A DNA stretch of 64,000 nucleotides from Parapristionchus giblindavisi (lineage: Eukaryota; Nematoda; Chromadorea; Rhabditida; Diplogasteridae), in assembly GCA_943737045.1 (NCBI GenBank), contig CALSFV010000207.1, positions 1,427,501-1,491,500 of the forward strand, written 5' to 3'. The notes below the pieces were generated by a model that saw nothing but the letters and a program-made list of their open reading frames with translations, searched no databases and was not told the origin of the DNA. Position 1 is the first letter of the stretch. The number at the start of each line of letters is the position of its first letter. Below are positions 42,592 to 55,354 of the stretch, piece after piece. The position numbers were made by a program, and so were the translations under genes.

Positions 42592-45500
42592 CAAACTAAT
42601 ACGCAAGAACCTCCTACTATGTCTTACGGTATCGTCGGTATTGATTGGAATTCTACTCGGTTTTGTTCTTCGATCGATTGACTTGAGCAGAACAGCAACG
42701 GAGATTATCAACTTCCCGGGAGAGTTGTTTATGCAGGTTTGATCTTTTCCCTTAAAAAATACGAATTCACAGTTGAAAGAGCAAAGATCAAAGATCAATT
42801 TCAGATTCTAAAGATGATGGTGCTTCCACTTATCTTTACTTCTGTGATTTCCGGTATTTTGCAATTCAATTTTGAAACCCTCCGCTCCTACCATATCTGT
42901 TTTACCAATTTGTCTGCCCACAAATTTTCACTCAGAGTGTAGTTTAACGAATATTTTTGTGACAAATAAAGCTTGAGCGAAGCATTTCAAAATAGCTGGG
43001 GTGTGTTTTTAAGCTCTCGGTCAAATGAATTCTCGAGAGGCGGGGAAGATGGGAGCGATCACTATCGGATATTATTCACTTACGGCTCTCCTTGCAACCG
43101 CGGTCAGTCCACATATCTCATCTTTGATCTTTGATTTTTGAGCTTTGTACTCTATTCTTTGACATCGAAGGAAAGAACTAACATAATATTTAACATAGCG
43201 TTTTTTCGAGCTGTTTTCAGCACCAATAAAACATTATATTTTGTCTTTCAAATACCACCTAAGGTTGCCATGACCCTTGTGCTGACAATCCAACCTGGTG
43301 CCTCGACTTCATTGCGAAAAGGTGCGAATCCAGTTACCCTTTCGAATTCTGATGCAGAATCAATCGATACTTTCTTTGATCTACTACGGTAATTGAAATA
43401 ATCTTAAAAATATTGATTGAATTCTCAATTTCAGAAACATGTTTCCCGACAATATCTTCAAGGCAACCTTCATGAGAGCTGCTACAAAGTTTGATTTTTA
43501 TAAAAAAATTAATTATTTCATTTTACCGATATGAAATTATAGATAAATGTATCCATTTGACTTTTCTAAAAATATTTTTCAGGTACGAATTGACTAATGG
43601 AACCACACACAAAACCGTCGAGTATGTCGAAGGAACAAATATTTTGGGTACTTAAAAATTTTTTTTTATTTAAATTTAAATTTAAATTTATCGATTTATT
43701 CAGGAGTTCTTGTATTCTGCACCTTCTTCGGTATAGTTCTTTCTAATATTGGGGATCAAGCAAAGATCGTTATTGATTTATTCGTTGCTCTTGAAACAGT
43801 TATTATGAGGTACTGTAATTATCACATTATCGATCGATGTTTTCGAAATTCAATTTTTTCTTTTCAATATAGCTGGATCGAAACTTTGATGTGGCTGGCC
43901 CCTGTCGGCATTATCTCTTTGATCTGTGGAAATCTACTTGAAGTCGAAAGTCTTGCGGAAACTTTACAAGTAAGGACTTGTTGGACTTACAAGTAAGGAC
44001 TAGGACAAGTAAGGACTTGTTAAAGCTGAAATATTTTGCAGCAGAGTGACCGTTGAGAAAGACCTTTCATATTTCAATTAAACAATATAAATAATATTGA
44101 TTGCTTCAAGGTTCTGGTACTATACGTGACCACAGTTCTTCTCGGTCTATTTATCCACATGTTCATAGTTATTCCAACTATTTATGTCTTATTCACAAGA
44201 CAGAGTTCTATGCCCATCTATAAAACAATGATTCAACCGTTTGTAGTGGCTTTCGGAACGTCTTCCAGGTAAAGATCAAAGATCAAAGATCAAAGATCAA
44301 ATACTAAAGATAAACTTTAGCGGAGCAGCCATACCTACGTCGATTCGTTGCTTAGAAGAGTCAGGTATAGATAGGAGAGTAGCCAACTTTGTTCCACCAT
44401 TGGGTTCTACGCTAAATGTCGTAAGTCCTGTTTCCGAATTTATCATTTAATAGAACACGTTTGACATTATTAAAAGTATGAAAAAATTTGGAATCTGTTT
44501 AGTGTGGGCACTCGCCTTCTATGGTATTTTCAAACTAGTAGTTTACTTATATTTACCTCTAGCCGTACACTGAGAGCAAACTTACCCAAATATGGGTAAT
44601 AGATTTGCCAACTCACGCTACTTGTGTACACAATTTGCCCACATTCGGGCAAATGGTAGCCCAAAAACCACCGATTTGCCCATATACAGGCTAGCATTTG
44701 TCGGAATACGGGCAAATCGATCGCCAACTAACGGCATTCGGGCAAATTTAATCTCTGTGTAGACTCGCAAATCTACGGCTAGTTAAACGTAAGTTTACTA
44801 GAAGTGGTGTATAATACGGTAATATATTTCGTCAAACGTTCTTCCTCTTGTAGTAAACTAGCAGTAAACTACTAGTCTGTGACGTCACGTAAGTAAACTA
44901 CTAGTGTGGAAATACCAGAGCTGTATTATTTCGTGGTGGAAACAAATAGATAATAGACTTGATGAAGCGTTATATCAACTGGACCCTTGCCCTTTTGACT
45001 ATTAAAAAAATTTCTTACGCTGTTTCGTTTGATTTCTTGTTTAGGATTGAATTTCGGTGTGATGGATATACAGTACAGCAGAATCCCCCAGTGAAAATGG
45101 GCACCCCGGGTGACCCGGGGAGCCCATGAGGCCCCTCGATTTTTTACGCTTCGAACGATGAATATCAGCCTTTCAAATTGTTTACGTTGTTTTACTCCAG
45201 CGTTGACGGAATTTATCAAAGAAATTTTGGAATTTTATAAATTACGTTGCCTGAGAAAAAATATTGAAAATTATAATTTTTATTAATTTTTGGCAAATGC
45301 CGCGCGAAAATTTTGCATAACTCGCGCACGCTCGGCAAATTCTATCGCAAAGTGAAATCTTACCAGCATTTCTTTTTCTTAGCACAATTCAGTTGACAAG
45401 CATTTAAAAATTCCAAAATTTCTTTGATAAATTCCGTCAACGCTGGAGTAAAACAACGCAAACAATGTGAAAGGCTGATATTCATCATTCAAAGCGTAAA

Positions 45501-46254
45501 AAATCGAGGGGCCTCATGGGCTCCCCGGGTCACCCAGGGCGCCCATTTTCACTGGGGGATTCTGCTGTACTGTATGATGTAGTAAGGTAATTGACCTCTT
45601 GTGCATATTGGAGGTCAATTGGAGACCAGTAGAGGAACTAGACCAGTAGAGGAAGAACGCCCCCCCCCTTCAACTAGTCTTTTTCTGGATATGAATCAAT
45701 TTATTGATTGAGGCAATGCACATTTCAAAACATAATAATATTCAGGACGGAAATGCTTTATACGAAGCTGTAGCTGTTATTTTCATCGCCCAATTGAACA
45801 ATGTTCCTCTTTCCTTCGCAAACGTCATCACTATATGGTATACTGTAACTGTGGTATACTTATCGATTGATTAATACAATTACAGTATCACTGCTATTCT
45901 TGCCTCGATGGGAAGTGGATCTGTGCCTGCTGGTAATCTATTTATTCTACCCGATATCCAATCAATAATATATGTCAGGTCTCGTCACGATGGTTCTGAT
46001 TCTGAATACGGTAGGACTGCCAGTCAAGGATATCTCATTGATTATCACGGTCGATTGGTTGATGTGAGTGATTACCGATTACCCGATAATCAATCAATAA
46101 TACTCCTTTCAGTGACCGTATCCGAACTGCCATAAATGTGATGAGTGACGGATTCGCTACATCAGTAGTTGCCCATTTCGTCGGTGCAACGAAAAGTAAA
46201 GACAAAGTTGGAGATACCATCAGGAGTAACGTTAACACCATACATGTGGCGTGA
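42592..46254 (+). CDS. Glutamate transporter (SLC1/EAAT family), copy A
   Basis: Exons: 42592-42736 (start exon upstream unresolved), 42805-42853, 43014-43102, 43264-43388, 43435-43488, 43583-43647, 43704-43809, 43873-43969, 44111-44268, 44321-44420, 45746-45837, 45886-45932, 45979-46063, 46113-46254. About 451 residues are seen. SLC1 features: [20 protein letters not shown] (TM1), [18 protein letters not shown], the serine-rich hairpin [10 protein letters not shown], then [18 protein letters not shown] (family NMDG motif, here NVDG), [11 protein letters not shown] and [17 protein letters not shown] near the C-terminus. These proteins take up glutamate or aspartate with Na+ at the plasma membrane. 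The extracellular loop before TM4 is short. Intron 10 carries two MITEs. It is a tail-to-tail paralogue of copy B. Confidence 0.92.
43961..44016. repeat. Triplicated 5' splice site in transporter copy A intron 8
   Basis: ACAA|GTAAGGACTTG, then ACAA|GTAAGGACT, then ACAA|GTAAGGACTTG follow one another within 56 bp. Copy B has a single donor (GCAA|GTAAAG) and no repeat. Confidence 0.88.
44568..44759. mobile_element. MITE with CACTGAGAGCAAACTTACCC end, copy 2
   Basis: This 192-bp element, flanked by TA, lies in intron 10 of transporter copy A and is a reverse-oriented relative of 33759-33949. Its left terminus CACTGAGAGCAAACT closely resembles the terminus CACTGACGGCAAACT of the 4717/31706 family. 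Confidence 0.82.
45071..45572. mobile_element. Tc1/mariner-type MITE with long arms
   Basis: The ends CAGTACAGCAGAATCCCCC and their complement are flanked by TA. The arms are about 180 bp each, with near-perfect pairing around a 140-bp centre. It is located in intron 10 of transporter copy A and absent from the same intron in copy B. Confidence 0.9.
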
Positions 46255-46690
46255 TTATTATTGTAAAGGTGTCAAATCCAAGTTAGCTCTTTCATATCAG
46301 CCTTATCTGCCATATCAGCCATAATAAGAATACTTGAAACATATTTCATATGGTTGTGTTGTGTCTGACAATGAATAAATACAAGTGCACATTAAATTTA
46401 ATACAAAGTTGGAGATACCATCAGGAACAATGTAAATACTGTATAAATAATGTATATGTGGCATTATTATTATTGCAATAATTTTATACTTTAATTCGTT
46501 CATTTTACTTGTTGAAACATCTTTATGATGTATGATAAATAGATAAATAATTTTTTATATTTGCATAACCTGATCACAAACGCATTAGCTCTTTCATATC
46601 AGCCTTTCCATAATACGAATATTTTGAAACATATTTCTCATGATTGTGTGTTTCTCTGAATAAATACAAGTTCACATTAAATTTTACGCA
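46200..46690. repeat. Tandem duplication of the transporter copy A 3' end
   Basis: AAAGTTGGAGATACCATCAG of the last coding exon reappears about 200 bp downstream (near 46406). The 3' flank AGCTCTTTCATATCAGCC occurs at about 46286 and again at about 46580. This lies between the two convergent genes. Confidence 0.7.
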
Positions 46691-46862
46691 TCGATTAATA
46701 CTGATAATTGTTTCGAAACGTCATAAATAGTTTATATAATTCTTCTTGTCTCGTTCGGCTACACTCAGAAATATTCACTATATCACGAGAAATGACATGA
46801 ATCACTCAGTATATTAATTTTATCGATTAATACTGTGTGCACTAGCCAATATCCTGACTTTT

Positions 46863-49800
46863 TCACACATTGTGTACTGTGTCTTTTCCAATCGATCGAT
46901 AATCTTTACCACTAACTGGGTCTTTTCTTCTCGTTTCGTCAACGTAATGGGCAACTACGGATGCAGCGAATCCGTCACTCATCACATTTATGGCAGTTCG
47001 GATACGGTCACTGAAAGGACGTATTATTGATTGATTATCGAGTAATCGATAATCACTCACATCAACCAATCGACTGTGATAATCAATGAGATATCCTTGA
47101 TTGGCAGTCCTACCGTATTCAGAATCAGTACCATCGTGACGAGACCTGGAATATAGATATTATTGATTGGATATCGGATAAAATAAATAGATTACCAGCA
47201 GGCACAGATCCATTTCCCATCGATGCGAGAATAGCAGTGATACTGTAATTGTATTAATCAATCGATAAGTATACTACAGTTACAGTATACCATATACTAA
47301 TGACGTTTGCGAAGGAAAGAGGAACATTGTTCAATTGGGCGATGAAAATAACAGCTACGGCTTCGTATAAAGCATTTCCGTCCTGAATATTATTATGGAA
47401 CAAAATGTGCATTTCGTTATTAAATCAATTTATTCGTATCAAGTAACATACTAGATGATGTGAGGGAAGTTCTTTAGTCCCTACACTGATAGTGACTACC
47501 ATTATGTATAAGACCTTACTACTATTTCATAAATATTTCCATAAAATTCAATCAAAGATAAGAAAACAAACGAAACACGCAGAGAAAAAGTGTTATCCAT
47601 GCCTGTGAAGTGCTATATTTAACACTTTATTATCAAAATAAGTGTTAAATATGACACATCACATGTCTTATGCACAGTGTATCTCTCTTTTTTCTAAAGC
47701 ATTTCCGTCCTGAATTATATTATACTTGACTCAAAAGGATCTAGTCAAGGACCTGGGTTACATTATTCAGAAATCTTTAACCTTCACAGATCACTGTAAA
47801 AATATTGCTATGAAAGGTAAAACAGCATGCCATATTATTCTGCGAGCACTGGGGACCAAAAATGCAGATGTCCTCCTTAAGGCGTATACGATATATATCA
47901 GACCAATTCTTGAAAGCGCATCAACAGTTTTTAATCCGTTCAAAAAGCAAGAAAAAATTCATCGAAAGAGTACAGAATTATTTCACAAGAAGGCTATTTA
48001 TGCGCTGTTACAGCCATACCTGGGATACTGTGCCCTGTAGCGCAATTAGAAACAATTGGGCATAGAGTCCTTAGAGAAGCGCAGAGAGCACATAGATCTG
48101 AGGACACCCATGAACCTACTTAGAGGAAAAAATAAAATCTCCAATAAAAAATCCCACTATTTTCACCCTTATACGACACGAAACAGAATCAACTTTAACA
48201 ACCCCGGATCTAGATTTAATTATAGACATTACAGCTTCTTTCCTAGAGTGGTAAGACTTTTGGTACAACCTGGCAATCAAATAACTATATTCTTCGTAAA
48301 CACCCTTGTAGATCCACTCGTTTCTCTCATTTCTTTTCAAACCGTATTGTAAACGTTTGGAACTCTCTTCCCAATAGCTCAATTATATGTCCTAATCCAA
48401 AATCGTTTAGTAATTCAATTAGATCAATTATATGTACAGTAGCGCCCAAAAGTCTGAATACACTTTTTATTTCTGTTGTAATTTTTTAGGTCATTTGAGA
48501 TATCAAGCATTTGAGATATATGCCTGCGGCAGTCGATTATCTGAAGGATAGTCGTTTAGGCCGCGCTCCCTTCTCATCTCGCGACCCGTACACATCTCTA
48601 GGCTTTTCACACTGCTCAATGACAATTTAGCCGCTTTTAGTGATTTGATTAGTCAGAATATAGAAACACTGTATGAATCCAGTTTTTGGTCTGTGATCTT
48701 TGTGTTTACGATATTTGATCTTTGATTTTTGCTCATTTTTCGTCAAATTTTGCTCAAAATCATAATGAAAAGTTGTTTCATTCGATCAAAGAAGATCAAA
48801 AACGCTTTCTTTTATAAACTATGATATTCAGGATTAACGACAATACGTTTTATAATGATTTCATCTTTCAAAGCTCGTTGAGCAGTGTGAAAAGCCTAGA
48901 GATGTGTACGGGTCGCGAGATGAGAAGGGAGCGCGGCCTAAACGACTATCCTTCAGATAATCGACTGCCGCAGGCAAGAAAGATTAGCAATCGCTCTAAA
49001 AAGTGGGGAATCGATTAATTAATATATTTTCTACATTCCTATCTGAAAACCAGATTTTTACAAAGTCCGCCCTCGGAATTGAGAACCTTCAAAGTTGGGT
49101 CTTGTAAAAAAGTGACTTTTTCGATCAATGAGGATGAATGATGAGCTACCGCTACCTAACTTACAGGATTATCAGGAATGACCAAGAGAATCAGTTTGCA
49201 GCTTTGAACTCCTTTAAAGCTCTTCTAGAAGCCGAGATATGATTTTGCGACCGCGAAATTGCAGCAAGTCTGCAGCCAATACCTGAATTCGCCGCAACCT
49301 GAAACTTTTTTTCTGGATAGGTCTTGTAGTTCTCTCAATGCCCACGAAGTTTGACAAGTACGAAAAAATCCCTGAAAGAATAATAAATTTTCGAAAAAGT
49401 GTAGTTCGGTTGCGTCATCACTATGCAATAACCAGAAAGGCCCGTGAGACCTTATAAGGGTATCGAATACATACATACATTGGGTACATAATGTCCACAT
49501 TACAGCTTGATATCTCAAATGACCTAAAAATTACAACAGAAATAAAAAGTGTATTCAGACTTTTGGGCGCTACTGTAGCTCTTCTTCTTAACTTAACTTT
49601 TTCGATTTCCACTACTATACTTATGCTGCCCCGTTGTGGCATAGTAAATTATGTATCCAACCATTTTTCTTGTTTGTGTCCTATGTATTGTTTCATTATG
49701 TACCAGCATAATAAAGATATTATTAAATAAAGTTTCCCTAACCAATTATGTTTAGTCTCTATCATTCCAAAGATTCGTCCGTTATTCTACTCTTTAACCC

Positions 49801-49904
49801 GTGAGCAATTCATTATCGCTAGCATCATCATTTTCGTTTATCGATTCATTTCGTTCTTTTTCTTCTATCACACGTTTCACTGTTCATTCATGAATACGCA
49901 TAAA

Positions 49905-49960
<56 letters not shown>

Positions 49961-52083
49961 TTGAAAATGTGCATTATCTCACTTTATATCTATATCACAC
50001 AAAATTATATCAGTGAGGAAACAAATAAGCGAAATAGCGTATGAAAAAAATCAAGGATCAGCGCAATGATCCAGTTGATATAACGCTTCAACAGGTCTTT
50101 TATTTATTTGTTTCTGCCCCGAAATGATACAAGTTTAAAGATCTTTTTGCACTTATAATAATTTCAAAATTGTGGTATTTAATGATAAATCCGGAAACAG
50201 GACTTACTACATTTAGTGTAGAACCCAATGGTGGAACGAAGTTGGCTATTCTTCTATCTATCCCTGACTCTTCCAAGCAACGAATCGACGTGGGTATGGC
50301 TGCTCCGCTAAAGTTGATCTTTAGTATTCGATCTTTGATCTTTGATCTTTCATCTTTACCTGGAAGCCGTCCCGAAAGCCACTACAAACGGTTGAATCAT
50401 CGTTTTATAGATGGGAATAGGGCTCTGTCTCGTGAATAGCACATAAATAGTTGGAATAACTATGAACATGTGAATAAATAGACCGAGCAGAACTGTGGTC
50501 ACGTATAGTACCAGAACCTTGAATCAAGCAATAATTGTAATATGTAAAGACCGTGTACGCCCAACTCTAACAATAATTCTTTACTTGCAAAGTTTCTGCC
50601 AGATTGTCGACTTCAAGTAAGTTTCCACATATCAAAGAGATAATGCCGAAAGGGGCCAGCCACATGAGAGTTTCGATCCAGCTATTTTGCAAAAGATGAA
50701 TTTCAAAAATTTCGATCGATAAAGCGATAATTACAGTTACCTCATGATAACTGTTTCAAGAGCAACGAATAAATCAATAACAATCTTTGCTTGATCCCCA
50801 ATATTAGATAGAACTATACCGAAGAACGTGCAGAATACAAGAACTCCTGAATGAATCAATAAATTTAAATTTACATAAAAACTTTTTAAAAATACCCAAA
50901 ATATTTGTTCCATCAACATACTCGACGGTTTTGTGTGTGGTTCCATTAATCAATTCGTACCTGAAAAATATTTTTAGAAAAATCAAAGGGACAAATATAT
51001 CTGTAATTTCTCCGTCACATCGGAAAATGCAATTATAATTTTTTTATAAAAATCAAACTTTGTTGCGGCTCTCATGAAGGTTGCCTTGAAGATATTGTCG
51101 GGAAACATGTTTCTGAAATTGAGAATTCAATCAATATTTTCACGATTAGTTCAATTACCGTAGTAGATCAAAGAGAGTATCGATTGATTCTGCATCAGAA
51201 TTCGAAAGTGTAACTGGATTCGCATCTTTTCGCAATGAAGTCGAGGCACCAGGTTGGATTGTCAGCACAAGGGTTATGGCAACCTTAGGTGGTATTTGAA
51301 AGACAAAATATAATGTTTTATTGGTGCTGAAAACAGCTCGAAAAAAAACGATATGTTAAATATTATGTTAGTTCTTTCCTTCGATGTCAAAGAATAGAGT
51401 ACAAAGATCAAAGATCAAAAATCAAAAATCAAAGATGAAAGATGTGGACTGACCGTGGTTGCAAGGAGAGCCGTAAGTGAATAATATCCGATAGTGATCG
51501 CTCCCATCTTCCCCGCCTCTCGAGAATTCATTTGACCGAGAGCTTAAAGAAACAACTCGAGCTATTTTGAAACAAACTGCTCTGGCAACAATCTCTCTAT
51601 GTCTTTGCCTACGAGAGAGCATTGCCTGAGAGTTAAATTAGCTAGGGCTGCGACGTTAAAGCGATACCCCAAGCTAATTTGAAACTCTCCGCTCTGGCCA
51701 CACTCTCTCGCTTTCTTTGTCTACGAGAGAGTATTTCCAATGCGGAGAGTAAGATAAGCTAGGGCTGCGACTTTAAAGAGACACTACACGATTTGTTTTC
51801 AAATTGGAATTCAAACATACCGGAAATCACAGAAGTAAAGATGAGTGGAAGCACCATCATCTTTAGAATCTGAAATTGATCTTTGATCTTTGATCTTTAA
51901 ACTTTGACTTCACATTTTTTTAAAGAAAAAAATCAAACCTGCATAAACAACTCTCCCGGGAAGTTGATGATCTCCGTTGTTGTTCTGTTTAATTCAATCG
52001 ATCGAAGAATAAAACCGAGTAGAATTCCAATCAATACCGACGATACCGTAAGACATAACAGGAGGTTCTTGCGAAGAAACGAA
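46863..52083 (-). CDS. Glutamate transporter (SLC1/EAAT family), copy B
   Basis: Exons (minus): 51939-52083, 51821-51869, 51454-51542, 51159-51283, 51059-51112, 50896-50960, 50741-50846, 50585-50681, 50360-50517, 50208-50307, 47291-47382, 47196-47242, 47061-47145, 46863-47010. Thirteen exons have exactly the same lengths as copy A; the last is 6 nt longer and ends KDYRSIGKDTVHNV. The frame is intact and functional motifs are conserved ([43 protein letters not shown]). The differing C-terminus may alter anchoring or trafficking (inference). Intron 10 is expanded to 2.8 kb by a LINE fragment and a TIR element. The upstream start exon is not resolved. Confidence 0.92.
47716..48420 (+). mobile_element. 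Decayed LINE reverse-transcriptase C-terminal fragment
   Basis: The frame from 47726 reads LVKDLGYIIQKSLTFTDHC...IYIRPILESAST, matching the post-RT region of the 13962-15300 LINE (FTDLGITY, TYVRPILENCSE). It then breaks by stops and frameshifts, with traces to about 48420. Lying antisense in intron 10 of transporter copy B, it is a non-functional insertion relic. Confidence 0.75.
48437..49575. mobile_element. Tc1/mariner-type TIR element (1139 bp), non-coding, with inner palindrome
   Basis: The terminal repeats are about 75 bp (CAGTAGCGCCCAAAAGTCTG and complement), flanked by TA. Inside, 48524-48630 and 48872-48975 form a second near-perfect inverted repeat (CGCGCTCCCTTCTCATCTCG and complement). 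This suggests a foldback element inserted in, or acquired by, a Tc1-like element. No transposase frame is recognisable. Confidence 0.88.
51570..51790. repeat. GAGAGAGC hairpin elements in transporter copy B intron 2
   Basis: Two adjacent modules (about 51570-51640 and 51650-51790) carry CTACGAGAGAGCATTGCC and CTACGAGAGAGTATTTCC, with the linked AGCTAGGGCTGCGACTTTAA. They are absent from copy A's matching intron. Confidence 0.6.
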
Positions 52084-55078
52084 CTGCAAAAACTGTATTG
52101 ATCAGGCTTGAAACGGGCCGAAAAAACATTCAATAAAAACAATATAATTTATCGATTCAATTCAGATAAACTCATCAAGCAAGTTGCACGCAACGCTTTG
52201 AAAATTTAATCAATAAATACTTTACGAGGCGCAAAAATTAAAGTATTGATTGATTACATGATAGGTATTTTAGTTTATATGATACTTCGAAAAAGGTAGC
52301 ATATTCGTTGCTATTCCTATGAAAAACTAATGAATGAATGTAGCGAAAGTTTCGAATCGAAATTGTTAGATATCAGCTGCCTGAATAAATGGATTAAACT
52401 AATTAAATATACAATTAAATAAGAATAAATTAATTAAACTCGCCCCAAACGACGCGATTTGCCCATCGAACTCGATGAAAACATACGGAAGGCGAGTGAT
52501 AAGTTGATAATAGAGTAGTCACCGCATAATCGATGGGAATTATAGGCTCTCTATCTATCTGCCTCTATGTTCCGCAGTTTCTATCATCCCCCTATCTCTC
52601 GTCAACTTCTGTATATGAACAGTGAACGACGATTTGATACTAATGTTCACAATGTTCACGCCCTTGAAATCTTTTGTAAAAAATCAGAATCAAAGTATGT
52701 TTCAATATGAGGGCATATGGGAAATGCAATCGACAGAAATGATCCACGGAACACCGCATCTGTTTTAAGCAAATAAATAAATAAATACTATTACATTGCC
52801 TTGTAAACACTTTATTAAGATTAATTATGCAGACCGGAGCAGAGTTGGGACAGAAATTTATACTTTTTTTCTGAAATCAGAAAATAGAAATGTCTATTTT
52901 CCAAAAAGAAACAGAAAAATCCGTATTTATTGCGAAAAAAACATCACACGCTTGTGCTCGAACCAATAAAGGCGTTCCCGAGCTAATTTCACTCCCCAAC
53001 CTGGCAACGACTCTCGTAGACAAAGACAGCGAGAGAGCATTTCCAGGGCGGAGAGTTTCAAACTATCTCATGGTTTGCGTTTAATAATATTGAATTCAAG
53101 GAACACGAGGTCCTGCGGGAGATCACTGCTATCCCAGAGATAATTATGATCATAGCGACATCACGTTAGTTCAATCATAAGAGTGGATGTATAATAGCCG
53201 GGAAAAAGAAAAATATTTGGTGCGATCGAGTTTTTCAAAGTATACGGTAGTATAAAGTGCGCAGCACGGGGGCGGGAAAGCCGACCGCACGGGGGCGGGA
53301 AAGCCGACCGCATAACTACGAGAGGGTGGCTAATTTTTGGCTGACTTACTGCATTTAGTGCTCACGATTTTGGATTGGTAAATAATACAAGTCGGAAATT
53401 TTATTTGCTCGTACCAATTAATTAGTGAAATGTTTATTTTAAAGTATATTAATACAAAACATAATAAATATCTGCAATTAACTGTCAATTATATATAAAC
53501 ATCTTGATTAGACTTCGAATAGTACTTCATAATTCATAAAACGGAACTGATTAGACTAACAACACGAAGAGGGGAGGATATATATTAGATAATGCGAATT
53601 TACGAACAATAAAGGGAACAATCATGATAGGTATACGAAATGTTTATAACACAATGGATAGAGTTTATAATACAGAATACTGTAGACTACAAGACACAGG
53701 GTTACTGTAGACGGACAGAATACTGTAGACTACAAGACCCAGGGATACTGTAGCCGAATAGAATACTGTATATGGTAATGTAATGGGTTACTGTAGACGG
53801 ACAGAATACTGTAGACTATACGGCACAGAGTTATTGTAGCTGGACAGAATACTGTATATGGTAATGTAATGGGTTACTGAAGACAGACAGTATGTTGTAC
53901 ACGGTTATGTAATGGGTTACTGTAGACGGACAGAATACTGTACACGGTTATGTAATGGGTTACTGTAGACGGACAGAATACTGTACACGGTTATGTAATG
54001 GGTTTCTGTAGATGGACAGAATACTGTAGACTACAAGACACAGGGTTACTGTAACCGGATAGAATACTGTATATGGTAATGTAATGGGTTACTGTAGACG
54101 GACAGAATACTGTAGATATTGTGAGTACGCTCGAGTTATCTAAAATGAATAAATTAGTTTTTTATATATGTCAACTGTGCAGTACGTTTCTCCCTTTCTC
54201 TTCTTGCACGCTATGAGAAACTCACCAGCTGACTGCAATTATACAGTTCACCGTAAATATTCGAACTATAGTAACGCAGTATCTTGTGGTGCACTTTATT
54301 CTCTCCGGCTACAGTAACCCTGTGTTTTGTAGTCTACAACATTCTTTCCGGCTACAGTAATCCATTACATAACCGTGTACAGTATTATGTCCGGCTACAG
54401 TAACCCTGTGTCATGTAATCTATAGTATTCTGTATGGCTACAGTAACCATGTGTCTTGTAGTCTACAGTATTCTGTCCGGCTACAGTAACCCTGTGTTTT
54501 GTAGTCTACAGCATTCTGTATGGCTACAGTAACCCCGTGTCTTGTGATTACAGCATCTTGCGGTGTGCGTGTATTCGTATATTCTGCTTTTTCTGCGTCA
54601 TCCAATTTTCCATCTTTCTCCAACTTATCTCAGTCGTTTCTTCCGTATGGGTTAACACACAAAGGACAGAAACAAATAAAATTTTATTAAGGAAATCTGA
54701 TCTCTAGTTATTTTCAAAAAAAGGATGTTATTCAAGTAAGATTGAAACAAAATTGAAATAAAAGAGCTAATCAGGTGTATACTACGTAAGTAGCTTTATT
54801 CATTAAATATGAACGAGCAAGCCCGAACCTCCCCGCCCAACGTTTGGCATCAACATCACAAACAGTTGAGGGGGAGATCCAAACTCGAACGAACAATAAT
54901 TGGCCCATGTATTATATGAAGGAAGATATACTGGCGGTGAAAGCAACACAGTCAACGGCACGTGCACGGATTCAGGACGACATCGGTTCTGCAACATAAT
55001 GTGAAATAATAAAGACACGTTTGACGGTGCAACAAACAAATGTCTATGCGTGAAAAGATAGAAAATTTTAAGTTGCAC
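52084..55078. other. Gene-poor interval with CAGAATACTGTAG minisatellites
   Basis: I see no supported exon apart from a possible start exon for transporter copy B near 52100-52200. A GAGAGAGC hairpin relative lies at about 52960-53070 and a short GCACGGGGGCGGGAAAGCCG duplication at 53265-53310. The main content is the array at 53650-54130 and its inverted counterpart at 54285-54560. Confidence 0.6.
53650..54560. repeat. ACTGTAG minisatellite in two opposite orientations
   Basis: Units of about 55 bp with GGACAGAATACTGTAGAC and CAGGGTTACTGTAG run forward at 53650-54130. CTACAGTAACCCTGTGT and GTCTACAGTATTCTG units run in reverse at 54285-54560. The pair could form a long imperfect hairpin. TACTGTAG/TACGGTAG words occur through the whole window. 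Confidence 0.82.
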
Positions 55079-55354
55079 TCACTCTCTCATTCTCCTCCTG
55101 TCATCGTATCTTGACTGCACGGACCGCTCATAACCTCCGCGTCCGCTGCGAGGACAGTAGCCGCCCAAACCGCGTGAGGATCCGCGTCGGCCATCGCGAG
55201 AGTTGTAGTACTCACGAGGACCACCGTTGTAGTCTTCGTCGACGGCCGCCTCTACCTTCTCATATCCATAGTCTCACGGTCTCTCGGTGCACGGTCATAG
55301 TCTCGATCTCTACCGTAATCGCCGTAGCCGCCGCGACGCGGCTCGTAACGGCGC

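Noticed and set aside
53650..54560. Satellite-like or centromeric repeat
   Set aside because: Under 1 kb, two orientations and small degenerate units; fits a local minisatellite with the common TACTGTAG word rather than a satellite array.
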